From: Paracentrotus lividus
Lineage: Eukaryota > Echinodermata > Echinoidea > Camarodonta > Echinidae
Length of the DNA stretch: 64,000 nucleotides
Reading direction: 5' to 3'
Assembly: GCA_940671915.1 (NCBI GenBank)
Contig: CALNVZ010003426.1
Location: 48,318,841-48,382,840 of the forward strand
Translations under genes and position numbers: made by a program
Shown here: piece after piece, positions 12,831-24,965 of the stretch
Layout: every line of letters starts with the position of its first letter
How positions within the stretch are numbered: the first letter of the stretch is position 1
The notes under the pieces: model-generated
Databases searched by the model: none
The model's input: only the letters and a program-made list of their open reading frames with translations
What the model was told of the DNA's origin: nothing

Positions 12831-15202
12831 ATCCTGAAAGTTGAGGTTTCCTTCAAAAATAGTGGTTTCCTGTTTGAGGGGGTCTGGTGTTCTCCTTTTG
12901 TGGTCAAAGCCATGTCCCTTCTGGTTTTGTTTTGACTGTTACCCTCCTTTTCTACCTGTTCCATTAAAGGCCCAGATCAATCAATCAACAATTTATATAA
13001 AAACAGAGAGAGAAAATACAGGTATTACCCTGTAAAAGCAGTTTTGATACAATTTTGAAATATGTTTTTAGAAGAGCCAGGTAAAGCAGAATTTTGAAAC
13101 ATTGATTTGAGGTGTTTTTTTTTTTTTATACAGACCACATACAAATTCAAAACTAAATGTACAGTAATATATGCAACTCCGCATCAAATTTCATGAAAAT
13201 ATTGCTTAAAGTCATAATTATGGTATCCTTTAATCGATCTGTGAACATGTGTAAAAGTAAAAGGCAGTCTGGTATGGTGTTAGTAGGATTAAGGACTATC
13301 CCTTGAGTTGGCTTGGCTCGTAATGATTGTGGAAAAATATAGGAAGTCTGAGAAGGTTCTACTGAGATTCAGAAGGGTGTTAGCTCATGTGATTTGACTT
13401 TTGCTTACTCGCAATGTGGCTTGCAAAAGGACGGAAGAGTTGCCATATTGCATGCCTTCCACTTGCTACATGTATACAAAATCTCTTGCACCCTTTTGCC
13501 AGCAACATGACGTAATGTCTGTTGGGCTACACAAAAGGCATTTGAGAGTATTTCAAAAAAAAAATTTAAGTTCTGAGACATTTTCAGGATTTGTTGATGT
13601 ACACAAGTCTGGACAATTGATTTCAAAGAAACTTTTTTAACTACCATAAGGGAATTTTCATGTTTTGGTGATGTATACAACTTTTGACAATTAGTATTAT
13701 AACATTTCGTGACAATTGACATGTCTTAAAAATATTGAGTTTTCTTTGAATTGGATATGACTGTATTATTATTTTGTAATATTGTCAAACAAAGTTTAGA
13801 ATCTGAAAAAGCTTTTTATATTGTTGTGTATTGTGTAGTCCTAGATGGAAATAAAAATGACATCATTAGTTACAGAGATAACGTGATTTCCATAACATAA
13901 ATTATGCATCCAACATAGTTTGAAAACCTGTTGTGAAAGTGTCATGGACGACTCGCCTGGAGATATTTTTTGCAAGTCTTTTGAGGAAACTGCGTCACTG
14001 GTTATTTGGCAATGTTTGGGAGTGAAAGTTCTGTTTATCTTACCGGGTTGTAACCATTTTGACAGAAATCAAATTGGGAAGGTGAAACAATTATAGCGCT
14101 TGACCTGGCCTATTTCTCTCTTGTTCTGTTAGTGTTAGGAGAAGAAATAAATAAAAAAACTTCTGAATACTTGAATGTTCACCAAATATAAATTGTACAT
14201 GCCCCCCCCCTCTTTCTCCATTATCCAGCCCCCCCCCCCCCCTACCTCCCCAAGAAAGAAAAAATAAGAGAAAAAATGAGCCACATTGAACCACCAAGAA
14301 TATGAAAACAGCATCTGGTAAAGGAAAGAGAAGACAGCTGTGCGTTTAGGATGAGACACTGATTTCCCACGTTAGTCATAGCCCATCTCGTACCCTCTAA
14401 TAACACCTCTCAACAATGCATGTTGTGTACGCTCCGTTGTCGTACAGTATCAAAGTATGAAACACGGATATTTATATCTCATGCCTTGCCACTCATTCAC
14501 GATCAGCTGTTATGCTGTAAATGGTGTTGATTTCAATGATGTATTGAAGTACTGTGAAATATCATATTGTATGCTCAAGAGGGGTGCGCAAAGGAAATTA
14601 TCATATTGTGTGAAGAATATTGATACCTCTTTTGGAGTTTTCAGTTGAAAATTTCACATGACAATTTAACACGTCTTTCCCCAATGAAGGTCTTGTATTT
14701 TGTAGGTAATGAATCACAATATGTATACTGAAATGCAAATTGCTTACATAAATTTGTAATTACATTCATGCTCTTGTCTAATGTTATTTATCTTTCCATT
14801 TACCATTTTTGTTGTTGTTGTTTTTTTTTTATTCCTGTTTGCACCAAGTCGCCTTTTATTCTTTCAGAAACATTGTTTGGAATTTATGAAATGATATATA
14901 TGCCTCTGATGGCAGGTGCCGATCCAGGGTTTGCAATTTGTAAAGATTATGTAGGCTCAATAGTTTAGGGACAATAACAGCTCTATTATGTTTGGGCATG
15001 GGCTGATACTTTCAATTGTGTGACTTTAGGCTGGATCTGCTTACTGGATTGTTTGCTGCTAATTTTAAAATAAATTATAAGTAGGCCTAGATTGAAATGT
15101 CAATTTTTTTTTTTTTTATAAATAATGGTTTTATTTTATGAAAGCAGTTATTTCTCTTTATTTCATTATTACTCACAATAATTTTTCTTTGACATCTTTC
15201 AG
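12831..15202. other. Non-coding stretch upstream of the DUSP rhodanese exon
   Basis: This is probably intronic, since the 15203 exon is internal. C-runs at about 14203-14240 and poly-T tracts are present. No match to the missing DUSP N terminus was found in any frame. Confidence 0.5.
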
Positions 15203-15377
15203 ATCACCGTCAAGGAGCTTCTTGCCACCGCCTGCAAGAATGAACCAGATCCAGGCAGTGAGGTGATAGTCTACGATCAAGGCACACAGGATATTTCCAG
15301 TCTTGCTCCTGATACTTTCCTGAGCGTCCTTCTAGCGAAACTCAACGAGAACTACAAGACTGTTTCTTTGTTAGCAG
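15203..15377 (+). CDS. DUSP16-like: DUSP8/16-like MAP kinase phosphatase, rhodanese-domain exon
   Basis: This internal exon has a clear acceptor (ctttcag) and donor (gtagg) and encodes 58 residues plus one base (phase 1 end). The translation starts ITVKELLATACKN, includes VIVYDQGTQDISSL and ends NYKTVSLLAG. It aligns with human DUSP16 as I remember it (ITELIQ, VVVYDQSSQDVASL, VHLLAG), the C-terminal half of the non-catalytic rhodanese/CH2 domain. In this family that domain binds the MAP kinase. The earlier exon carrying the start codon and the Arg-rich kinase-docking motif was not found in 1-15202 and probably lies upstream of the window. The gene product is expected to dephosphorylate JNK and p38-type MAP kinases. 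The family assignment is firm from this exon with the four downstream exons; the choice between DUSP8 and DUSP16 is less certain, and the invertebrate gene may be ancestral to both. Confidence 0.93.
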
Positions 15378-16310
15378 GTAGGAAAATTGTCACCTAGCAG
15401 GCAAAAGGGCATTAGCTCTATTTTGACTTATATATTTCAGTTAAGTCCTTTTAACCCTTTCTTTGCTGGGAGACAAGATTTGTAGAAGACGGCCATGTAC
15501 AATTTGTATATGAACAGTTAGAAGGACATTAGATGAATATAGTTTTAAAAGGGAATAATATCCTTCTGGCTCTCAGGGCATGGGTTGTTCAAATGCTTCA
15601 AAAATGAATTGTTCTCAGAAGTGTACAAGATCATTTGCCCACTCCAGCCAATGGGAATAGGGGGTTACAATGATACATTATTGTGTAGGAATTGAGAAAT
15701 ACCTCATGATATTTTGGATTTTGGCCAATGAGTAAGTATTCTACCAGTTTTGTGATGTTTAATGTTCAGTATCATATGAAGCTGGTTATTTGGTTGTTCT
15801 TTTTGTTGGTTGTTTTATGTTGATTGTTTTTTTGCAATGGCTATATACTATAGAAATTGCTATATCGCGGAGAGCTAAGAAGGGATATACATCATAATGA
15901 TCTAACACAGAGTAAACACCCTTTTAGCTCTCTCATGCAATTTTTCTTAACTGTGTACTGTATTTTAGTGTAGAAGTAATTTCTTATAAAAGCTTTCTTG
16001 GATGCGCAGGTAAGATATCTCTGAATATATTTGTAAGAATTCATTCTTTTTTTTATTTATCTGTTTGTAAAGTGAGAGATAAGTGTTAAATCTAAAGCAA
16101 GTTTTGTCAAGGACTTTTAGCCTCTGTAAACAGGTGCTATTCATTGAATGCATATTTCTTCAATATAAATGTCTTCATTAGTTAACCCCTGACACCCTTA
16201 ACCTAAACATAAGGATTAGGTTTAGGCCAAGGGTTAGGTTTAAGGAAGTTATTGATTTAAGGTCGGGTGGAAAGGGCGTGAAACTGGAAACACCTGTGGT
16301 CATATTTAAT

Positions 16311-16705
16311 CGTGAGTGACACGACATTTGGACTATTAGAAGGGCGCATATCTTCGCACTTGTAGGTTATGAATGGATCATGACTACCATATTATGTATT
16401 TTGTAGGAGTGGCATGTGTCATTACCAGTTGGATTTGAATTTTACAATTAGTCCTGGAAATTATGATTAAAAAACAGTGCGTGAGTGACACGACAAAAAA
16501 AAGACATGGGTTTCTGACCATTATTGGTTATGGTTGGATGTGTGCCCAAGTAGATCTCTAAGAATACCATAAGTGCTGGTATATGTACATGAATAGTGTA
16601 CCTCTCTGACATTTATTATCCTTATCAATAATTCCCTCTATGTGGAAAATGGTCCACCTCTATATGTCGTGAGTGACACGACATCCAAAACGTGAGTGAC
16701 ACGAC
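16311..16705 (+). repeat. Cluster of four CGTGAGTGACACGAC motifs
   Basis: The exact 15-mer occurs at 16311-16325, 16480-16494, 16668-16682 and 16691-16705, all in the same orientation, in the DUSP intron. The third copy extends to GTCGTGAGTGACACGAC, a perfect 6-bp inverted repeat around 5 bases. The sequence between copies is not obviously repeated. Confidence 0.9.
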
Positions 16706-18207
16706 CAGTGCCTTAAATTCAACATTTCAAGTAAATAACTAGATCCAAATTACATGTGTTTATATACCATGTTAGAGCAGTCCATTATAATTACTTTAAG
16801 CAAAAAAAATCAGACAAAAGTGACTAGTATTAAGAATAAGAGGCATTTAAAGCAGCATAGTCCCATACGTGCAAATTCCTGTTTGCTCAATTATTCAGCG
16901 TAAGAAAGCTGGATCACTTAATGTTTGAACTTAAATAATTGGTTGTATTGTAAAGAAGCCTTCGTGTTGATTTCAGATCCTAATTTGCATTTTCAAAGGC
17001 ACAGCACCACATTGAAATTTCAGCTGAATGTCCCACTTAAATTAAATATGACCATGTGAGAAAAAATGCTGAAAGAAAAGCCCAAATAAATTGCAGGCTT
17101 CAGTTTAAAAAGTTTAGTATTTTATGCAGGTTTCTCTCCAGAAACCCAATGGATGATGCGCTATGAGCACTTATCTCCAAGGTGAAAATGTATTACCAAA
17201 ACTTTATTATTAGAGGTAGAAAAAAAACGACCTGAAAACCAGTCTTAGCATGTCTATGGCTTAATTTGCACTGCATGGAAGTGATGCTATTAGCTTGCTG
17301 TTGGCTTATTGCTTATGCCTGATGAAATAGCTATTGGAGATGAGCTCGTTTGTAATCATTGCCTCATCCCTTCGTGACAAGACTTGTCTCCTGATGACCA
17401 ATAGAGGGCCTTTGACCACGTCATCGGATGGTGGTCTGCGTAGGAAGGAGCCATGAGCGTGGAAATAACGTCTGAGAGCGTTTCCCCCCTTGATGATCAG
17501 TTGAGATGGGGAGTCTGTTGTTTTTCAGAGCTTCGTGACTTCGGTTTTGAGATGTGTTACAAGATTTTCTTGCATTTTTTCCAGTTATGTCAGCTTATGT
17601 AACATATAACATGTTTATCTGCTATAACAATGACCCATATAATTTAATCAAAATGTTTTTTCTGATGATTGTTATTTGAGAATTAATGCCTTTATGTAAT
17701 TATATCATTGTTATTCTGCAATATTGATTGTAATTAAGTGTTGTAGCATGATTTCTGTTTCTATTTTATTTTGTTTTTATTTATTTTATTGTATTAATTT
17801 GTAAAGTAGTGTTTCATTTATTGTTTGAAGGCATATAAATTATTAATTTCTATTTTGAAGCATGGAAGTCTTATTCTATAGTTTCACAATTGATTATACA
17901 TTGGTTTCTTTTTTATTTGTTAATGTGGTACATTTTCATCACTCATCAACCATATACAAACAGATTATGAAAATATTGTCTGATTAAAGATTAGCTCATC
18001 ATACTAAAACTTCTTCCTTGATCCTTGTGTCATCATACTCAATTTGTGGCATTCATAATCACATAGTGAGATAAATATGCTAATAATAATCACTGAATCA
18101 GATATATGAGACATTGTTAAGCATGTATTAAATAAGTTTGATTGCACAAGACTCAATCATCGCAGGGGGGATTTTCATAATGACATCATACATATGCATC
18201 ACACCAA

Positions 18208-18555
18208 GGGTGTGTTCAATTTTGATTTTCAAATTTAAACGCCAACTGATTCATGATACAAAATGCATTTACAAAACGCAGATATAAAGAGCAACAAAAT
18301 GTGCGTTCATTGTCCCCCGTTCCCGGTCATAAAAGTAAACGTCTAAATGTAAATCTAAATGCCAATAAAGATGTGTTTTGAAACACAATCAGCTTCGATT
18401 TTACCACCTTCAGACGATCCAGGTTTAATCAGCTTTAAATTTTTGACACCGAATGGTACACCGCTGATCATGTTTGTGTTCTGTGTTTTGTATTTGCGTT
18501 TTGGATCATGATTCATGTTGGTGTTTAAATTTGAAAATGGACATTGAACACACCC
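18208..18555. mobile_element. MITE with terminal inverted repeats of about 75 bp
   Basis: The left end GGGTGTGTTCAAT (18208-18220) and the right end ATTGAACACACCC (18543-18555) are inverse copies. Similarity continues inward for about 75 bases through TTTTCAAATTTAAAC and an aatcatga block. There is no open reading frame, so it is non-autonomous. The target duplication is not clear. It lies in the DUSP intron upstream of the alternative promoter. Confidence 0.85.
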
Positions 18556-19999
18556 GAAGGGCCTATGTTACACATTGGCTTTCTTTTGATGAATAATCAT
18601 AATTACCCAACATAGATGAGCTCATCTTTGTCCTCAAAGCAGACCGTTAATTTATATGATTAGTCATAAGAACTTAGAGGAATCACCTCAGACAATAATT
18701 AGACACACCCCTGTCTCTATGGTATTGATTAGGCTTGTTCATTTATGTATTTTATTCTGTATAAAAAGACATATTCATGTGCCTTATTCAAAGGTTCAAG
18801 GACCAAAACTAATCATGTTAACAATTAATTCATTATACATAAATCGTGTATAAAAAATATATAGAACAAGTACAAAAATAAAGGCCCAATATGCATGCCT
18901 ATTTTTGAAAAATAGAGGGAAAGTATTAGGCTTTAAGTGCATGGCTTTTATTTTTAGTTTTGTTTAGTCTCTAAATATTATTTCAGTATAATATTATGTA
19001 ACATGTATGTAGATCTAGTTATATATAAATATGAGTGCTCTGTTATATGTATTGACATTTCCTACTCATACTTGGGCTGGTAATGCATGATGCAAGGACG
19101 GAAATGTTGTGTTATTCTATCTTTATACAACTTATTATGATTATTATTCCAGCATTTGTGAATCGTTTCTACAAAATAATAATAATGATTAGTCAATACA
19201 TTGTTTATCCAGATTGGGACATATGTTTGTGATGCGCTTGAAACATATGCAAGAGTAAATAGGGATAGGGCCTATTCTATTTCTATTATCTTTATGAAAT
19301 ATATAGGCCTATTTCTATGTTTTTAATGTAGTGAATAAATGGAAGGTAATTGGTATAAAACATATGCTCTCATATGTTTGAATCAAGAATTTGTAACAAA
19401 TATACCGGTACTGATTAGGCCTACATGCAGAATATTTGGTGGTGCATGAAAATGAATATAATTATTGATGTTGATGTACTTGTATGTGGGAGGTGTAGGA
19501 ACATAATTGTCTCCTGTTTATGTACTGTTATATTTAATTCTGATGATTGACTGGGTAATATTTCATTTTAATGAGAGGCTTGTAACGAACAATACATTTA
19601 AAAATGATAGAATCATATAGGCTAGCTACATCAAAATATATTATGCAGGAGGTGTAGAAACATATACATTTGTATATAGTTCTATATACAATCTCTGCCA
19701 TAAAGGCACTGCTTGATTATGTACGTATATAAGTGCCTGAGGAAAATGTATTTATAAAACCCTGGTATCTGTCCATCTGCCAACTATGGGATCAATTAAT
19801 GGAAGTCATTTCTTTCAATAACATACTCCGTAACAACAGGGGGAATATACTGGAATATACCACAACAGAGTATACCACCACAGTATATTACTTCTGGAAT
19901 AGCCTTGTGTGTACAGTCACCGCACATACATAAAGGCTGTATACCGAACAGAGAGCAGGCACTGGTAATGTATATTAGCTGATCCTGTGTGTAGGGGAA

Positions 20000-20566
20000 G
20001 TGCGAGATTGGCCTGTCACTGCATGACATCACTACGCTACGCTGTGATTGGTCAATACCTGCGATGACTCATCCTGGGGTTGTCCTCTCCCTCTGTCTCT
20101 CCACACAGCTGATTATCTGTGTGTGTGTGCGTAATGACTGTGTGTTTACAATAGACTCTGTGTGTGTCACTCATATGGTTATCTCCATGTAAGGCTCTAG
20201 CTACGTAGCACTGCCAGGACTCCACTAGGAACACTCATCCCCTCTATCCGTATGACTGTACCAGTCTTTCCTTGTTCGTTCGCTCGTATCACCCCCCTCG
20301 AGCTGAATAGACCGAGAGTGTCCCCACCAATTTAATCGCTGTTGACTATACCTCGCTGCTAAGGAGACACAAGTTGCTCAATCGCGGAGGAGAGAGGACT
20401 TATTTTTCTGTAGCTCTGCGAAGACGTACGTTTGCCATAGGAATCCTACATGTTTGGATGTTGCCTTGATTACTTTTGATAGATATAGTTTGGCGTTGTG
20501 GCGTGCAACTCTTCCCCCAGCCCAAATGATACTGGATTTTTAGTTGTGGATTTAAATAAACCAACC
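20000..20566 (+). promoter_or_regulatory. Candidate internal promoter and 5' UTR of the short DUSP isoform
   Basis: This is a relatively GC-richer stretch just before the alternative start codon. It holds two inverted CCAAT boxes (ATTGG at 20007-20011 and 20047-20051), a CRE-like TGACATCA (20024-20031) and a perfect AP-1 site TGACTCA (20065-20071). Induction of MAP kinase phosphatases by AP-1/CREB downstream of MAP kinases is a known negative feedback, so these sites fit the gene. The transcription start is not determined, and no clear TATA box was seen at the expected distance. Confidence 0.45.
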
Positions 20567-20612
20567 ATGGTTATTCAAGTCGAGAGGAACGTCAAAACAG
20601 TCGCCGCTGGCG
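20567..20612 (+). CDS. DUSP16-like: Alternative first coding exon of the DUSP8/16-like gene
   Basis: An ATG in good context (aaccATGG) opens a 15-codon stretch, MVIQVERNVKTVAAG, followed by a perfect donor (ggtaag). The exon ends in phase 1, exactly like the rhodanese exon at 15203-15377, so either can splice to the linker exon at 22933. Its end (NVKTVAAG) imitates the end of that exon (NYKTVSLLAG), so the last rhodanese beta strand would be preserved while the rest of the domain is missing. The predicted isoform has a whole catalytic domain and tail but no MAP-kinase docking region in its N terminus. The upstream 500 bp hold promoter-like motifs. The exon is inferred from splice phase and residue similarity; transcript evidence is not available to me. 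Confidence 0.62.
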
Positions 20613-22019
20613 GTAAGAATTGTAATATTTCATCTTTTAAAAAAAAGCAAACATGTATAACTGAATTATAGGCATGCATATGGATTTTTATCCAGATTAT
20701 TGAACCTGTGTATATTATGTTAAGTTAATATTTATTTATTTAATATTGTATGTGGTGTATCTCTAATAAAAATTGTTACAATATACTTAAGACATTTTTT
20801 TATTTGTAAGCTGTTATATTTAATGTTACCTTTCTTTAGTTACTAATAATATATTCCACAAATTTGTATATACAATGTATATGTTTAGAGAAAAATAAGC
20901 AATGTCTTGGAATTATTCAGTTTGTGGAAACTGAGGAGTACACAAATTTTACCAAGATGCGATCTCATAACTTTTGAAATTGTAAAAACATATCATATTC
21001 TATATGCCATACTATAGTGTATATTTATAAGATACATTTCTGAAAGATACTATTATTTGGCAGGTATATTTGTGAAACATATTGATAAATTCTTGTGCCA
21101 AGAACAATCTATTTATTCAATGTTGTTGCCAGCAACATATCCAGGTATAAATTAAAGATATCAAAATCCTTTCGAAATTGATTTTGACATTTAATATTCA
21201 AAATGATTTGCATTTTCTAAAATTTGGACTTTAGTATCTCCTCATAACATTGCATAAAATATAATAATCAGGTATATTTGAGTTATTGGTGCATTTTAAA
21301 TTTCCAGTTATTTCCGAATTTGCTGAATATCTTACTTTTTTCTTAAACATCAAATAATACAAAAGAGATGAATGTACATATCTATGTGTCTGATAGGTTT
21401 GTTATTTTTTTCAATTTTATCTGAAAAAATTTATTCTCCATTGAATGACATTTGGAAGAAAGTCAGCAAAATTCATCTCTGTTTTACTATGATATAACAT
21501 ATGACGTATTCACTTGATAGACCAGGGGATAGGAATTATGTCATACCATATTAAGGTTTTGCTTCCCTCCAGCGAAATGATGTAGTAACGTTAACTACCG
21601 GGGTCTTCCTGTGGGTCGAGGTGAAAACGCATATCGACGCACTTCCTTTTATTGTGGTTCAGACTGGTATAGGCCAGATGATAGAAGAAGTAGTGAAAGT
21701 TATAAGGGCGCAACTTGTTTTCTAAGTATTGTACGGAGCTATCTCCCTTCTGTCTCTCAAGAAAGTAGTTGTGAGAGTGAAATAGAATAGAATATGCCCC
21801 AGGGGAATATGACAATTGTTATCTATACAATACTTCTGTTTCCTTATGACCTCTCTTTCTCACCCTGTCTTTATAGATATCTGTCTCACTTTTATCTTTA
21901 TGGAATTCCCTGTCATTGTCTTGTTTTCAATGTGTTTCTTTCACCATTTCAGGACCTATGATCTCTCTCTGAAAAATGATATCTTGAAATTTTTACATAA
22001 AAACCTCAGTACACTGAGT

Positions 22020-22073
22020 CTGTATCTCCCCACTCTCCCTTTCTTTCTCTCGCTACTGCCTTTAATTTTTCTC

Positions 22074-22114
<41 letters not shown>

Positions 22115-22260
22115 TCTCCCGATCTTTCTCAGTGGTTATTATTGACCACATCTACATACTGTTGCATAAATATAGAACTATCTCTCTTTATTTTTTACCT
22201 ATCTGTCTATTTCTCCCTCTTGCTGCTCTCTCTCTCTCTCTTTCACTCTCTTTCTGTGGT
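22020..22260 (+). repeat. CT-rich low-complexity tract
   Basis: Interrupted (CT)n runs occur, including an uninterrupted stretch around 22076-22107. They are intronic, upstream of the DUSP linker exon. Confidence 0.85.
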
Positions 22261-22932
22261 ATATGTCTAGGGATCGAGAGTAGAGAACAGACCCCACATG
22301 GTTTTTCCTTCCAAATATGGTCATGTAAACGTCCGTTGTAAAGTTTCCCACTATTGTTTTGTGGACTTTGATTACAATTTGGGGATATTCCGGTCGATGA
22401 GTCGGGTCTTACGATGTACATTGCTTCCGCAAATTTGGGTCAGATATTGTTCCGTGGCGTACCATGCATGGAGTATAGGGAAAAGTATCATGACGTTTTA
22501 CGTTACTTTATTTTTTACAAGTGATATGACGTCTTGCTGGATCATGACTTTTATTGTAAGAATTCAGATCAATTAGAAATTAATTGTAAATTGCATTTAA
22601 ATATTTATGTAATGTCATATGTGTACAAGATTACACAGAGAAAAATATTACTTTGAACAGTTTGTTATATTTTTTACATAGGGAAATAAAGTCATTTGAT
22701 GTTTTGACAAAGAATATCAGTTTTTCTGTGTTATTTCTTTAGGACTATACGTGGAATTGGTCCTACTATCAAAAGCCATATTGAGAATTTGGTGATGCAT
22801 GTAATGCTGTTTATGGTAAATGTAATTAACTGATTATTTTGGGTAAGGTGTAGTACAAAAACACCAATAGATCTTGTATGGAGAATTAAAATATCCGTTT
22901 TAATATCTTTTTTCTTTTTCTTCTCACCATAG

Positions 22933-23100
22933 GTGCTACACTCAATTCCAGTCATGCTTTCCGTACACTCTGTGTGTCGCAGAAATCGCCCTCCTTTTGC
23001 CGCCGCCCGTGCCCCCCTGTCACAACCTGTCTACCGCTGTGACCACACGGGGGCCCACCTCGGGTTTCTCGCGGATTCTTATATCTTGGTTCCCCAACAG
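22933..23100 (+). CDS. DUSP16-like: DUSP8/16-like linker exon with homopolymer frame shifts
   Basis: The acceptor is ccatag and the donor gttaaac. No single frame reads through, but pieces in all three frames match the family in order. YTQFQSCFP corresponds to FAEFSRCFP at the end of the rhodanese domain, LSQPV to ISQPC of the linker, and GFLYLGS to NLYLGC at the start of the catalytic domain. Moving between these frames needs about five one-base length changes, each in a run of G or C (for example ggggg, cccccc, cccc). With that net change the exon ends in phase 0 and joins the next exon (DVMSED) correctly. Consensus error in homopolymers is the likeliest cause, because the flanking exons are intact. 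A real disabling of the gene is less likely but not excluded. Confidence 0.78.
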
Positions 23101-24340
23101 GTTAAACGTTCTTTGGTTTTTTTTTTTTTTTTTGTCATTTTGTTTTTATTGAAGATTTCAAAGAAACTTGATAACATTGGAAAAGAATAGTTTTATCATA
23201 AATCTACGAAGTAACACAAAACAAAACAGGTAAGGGTTTTAACCAGTTGCAGATTAGAAAGGGGGTTGGCGTCCATGGAAAATAGGTGTTAAAAAAATTA
23301 GAAGAAAAAAAAAATGAATGGTTTCCAGAGGTTTCTTTTTGCTAGCAGATGGAAATTATGTAAACTTGTTTATAATTTATATATAATATACAATATATGT
23401 TTTTGCTATATTAAAAGGAATTGTATGAATGAAAAGGCAAAATCCACACAACTTTGCTCAGAATCTCATTCTATTTTCAGAGAATCCTAGATTTTCAGGA
23501 CTTACATGTATACTAACTTGAAACCAGAAAGTTTTAAACAAAATACCTCTAAAAAGAGCTTTACATGCACTTAAATTTGTATGCATCTCAGGCCTATATT
23601 GTTCTGTGATTTTACAGAGACAGATTGTTAGAAAAACAAGTCTCGATACCATACCTGTATACGTTGCCTGCACTAATCTTGGCTTTGTATACGGACATGT
23701 AGGCCTGTATAAGGAGATAAACCCTATGTAGCTAGCACAGGGCTATTCTTCATTGAGCCTATTTGATCAGGATATGACAACTTTACACTCCTGCTCCCTC
23801 TCTCTCTCTCTTTCCATCGATGACTCATAGAAGGGTCCTAGCCTTGGCGCAAGGCACTACAGGACCGTGATTGAATGGTGTTACCATGAACTGGGAGAGT
23901 TGATTATCTTTGTCCCATATTTTCTCCTATTCTTCCCTTTCTCTCACGGTTATTACGTATACATGCTGACATGTCAATATGCAATACACCAAAATTGATT
24001 TTCTATATGCAATGCCTACAGTGTAACTCTATGGCCTATAATGTAGACCTGTATCTACTGCTATGCATTATATGCAGTGATACACCAATTCCTCAAACTC
24101 GTTGCAATAGCGTATACAAAAGAAAAAATATTGTTTAGATTTATTGCTCTTGAGTGAATGGAAAATATAAACTTTGCAAAACAGCCAAAAACATGTAGAA
24201 CTACAAGCAATTGTAAGTGTTTTGAAATTGAAATTGGACAATTAGGTTGATGGGAATATTCTACAAAGATAACAAAAGTAACAATTTTTGATAACTTGAT
24301 GAACAAATTCTTTATTTCCTTTATTAATTTTGATTCACAG

Positions 24341-24515
24341 GATGTGATGTCAGAAGATTGCCTCAAGAATTATGGGATCAACTACGTTCTCAACGTCAGT
24401 CGGTCGTGCCCGATCCCAGAATTCCTTCCCCAGACCCATTTCCATCGGATACCGGTCAGGGATAACCATAGTGAGAAGATCCTCCCGTGGTTCGACGAGG
24501 CACTAGAGTTCATTG
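24341..24515 (+). CDS. DUSP16-like: DUSP8/16-like catalytic domain, first half
   Basis: The exon runs from acceptor ttcacag to donor gtgag and encodes 58 codons plus one base. It starts DVMSEDCLKNYGINYVLNVS and ends EKILPWFDEALEFI. This is the first half of the dual-specificity phosphatase fold. The general-acid aspartate is the D of VRDN, codon 24461-24463; in this family it protonates the leaving tyrosine or threonine. The match to human DUSP16 (DVLNKELMQQNGIGYVLNAS, VNDSFCEKILPW) is close along the whole exon. No frame damage is seen. Confidence 0.96.
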
Positions 24516-24951
24516 GTGAGTGTCGATGATGTAAAAAAATGTTTAAATGTTTATCTGGGACAAGTAAATATTGTTGATTGAATTCACTGGAAAGGGAAGA
24601 GCCAAGCAGTTATTATATTGTGTGCAAAGAACACAAAGAGCATTCACTCTTGATAAAAGTATATGTATTTAGCTATAAAAGAACTGAATATTATTACTAT
24701 TGTTATTAAGTTATTGCAACTATCCCCTAGACAATCCCCCCCTCCCCACTAGAAATGTAACCCTTACAATGAAAGTAACCCTTACAATGGAAGTTCTCGT
24801 GATATGCTTTAAATTATCGGACCAAAAATCTATTACACTGAAATCAATCTACTTGATGCATTGTTAGTAATGCTTTGGTAGTGCATGCAGGGGTAGATAA
24901 CCTGCATAGACTTGCTGCAGCTGGAGCTGATATGAGCCTGTACATATCCCG

Positions 24952-24965
24952 CCACTAGATGGCAG
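24952..24965 (+). promoter_or_regulatory. CTCF-like motif
   Basis: CCACTAGATGGCAG fits every position of the bilaterian CTCF core consensus CCASYAGRKGGCRS. It lies in the DUSP intron between the two catalytic exons. A single motif match can occur by chance. Confidence 0.35.

Noticed and set aside
1-15202. Search for the missing first DUSP exon (docking motif and rhodanese start)
   Set aside because: No frame contained the expected IDSR, EYNTSH or basic KRR block with splice sites. It most likely lies left of the window.
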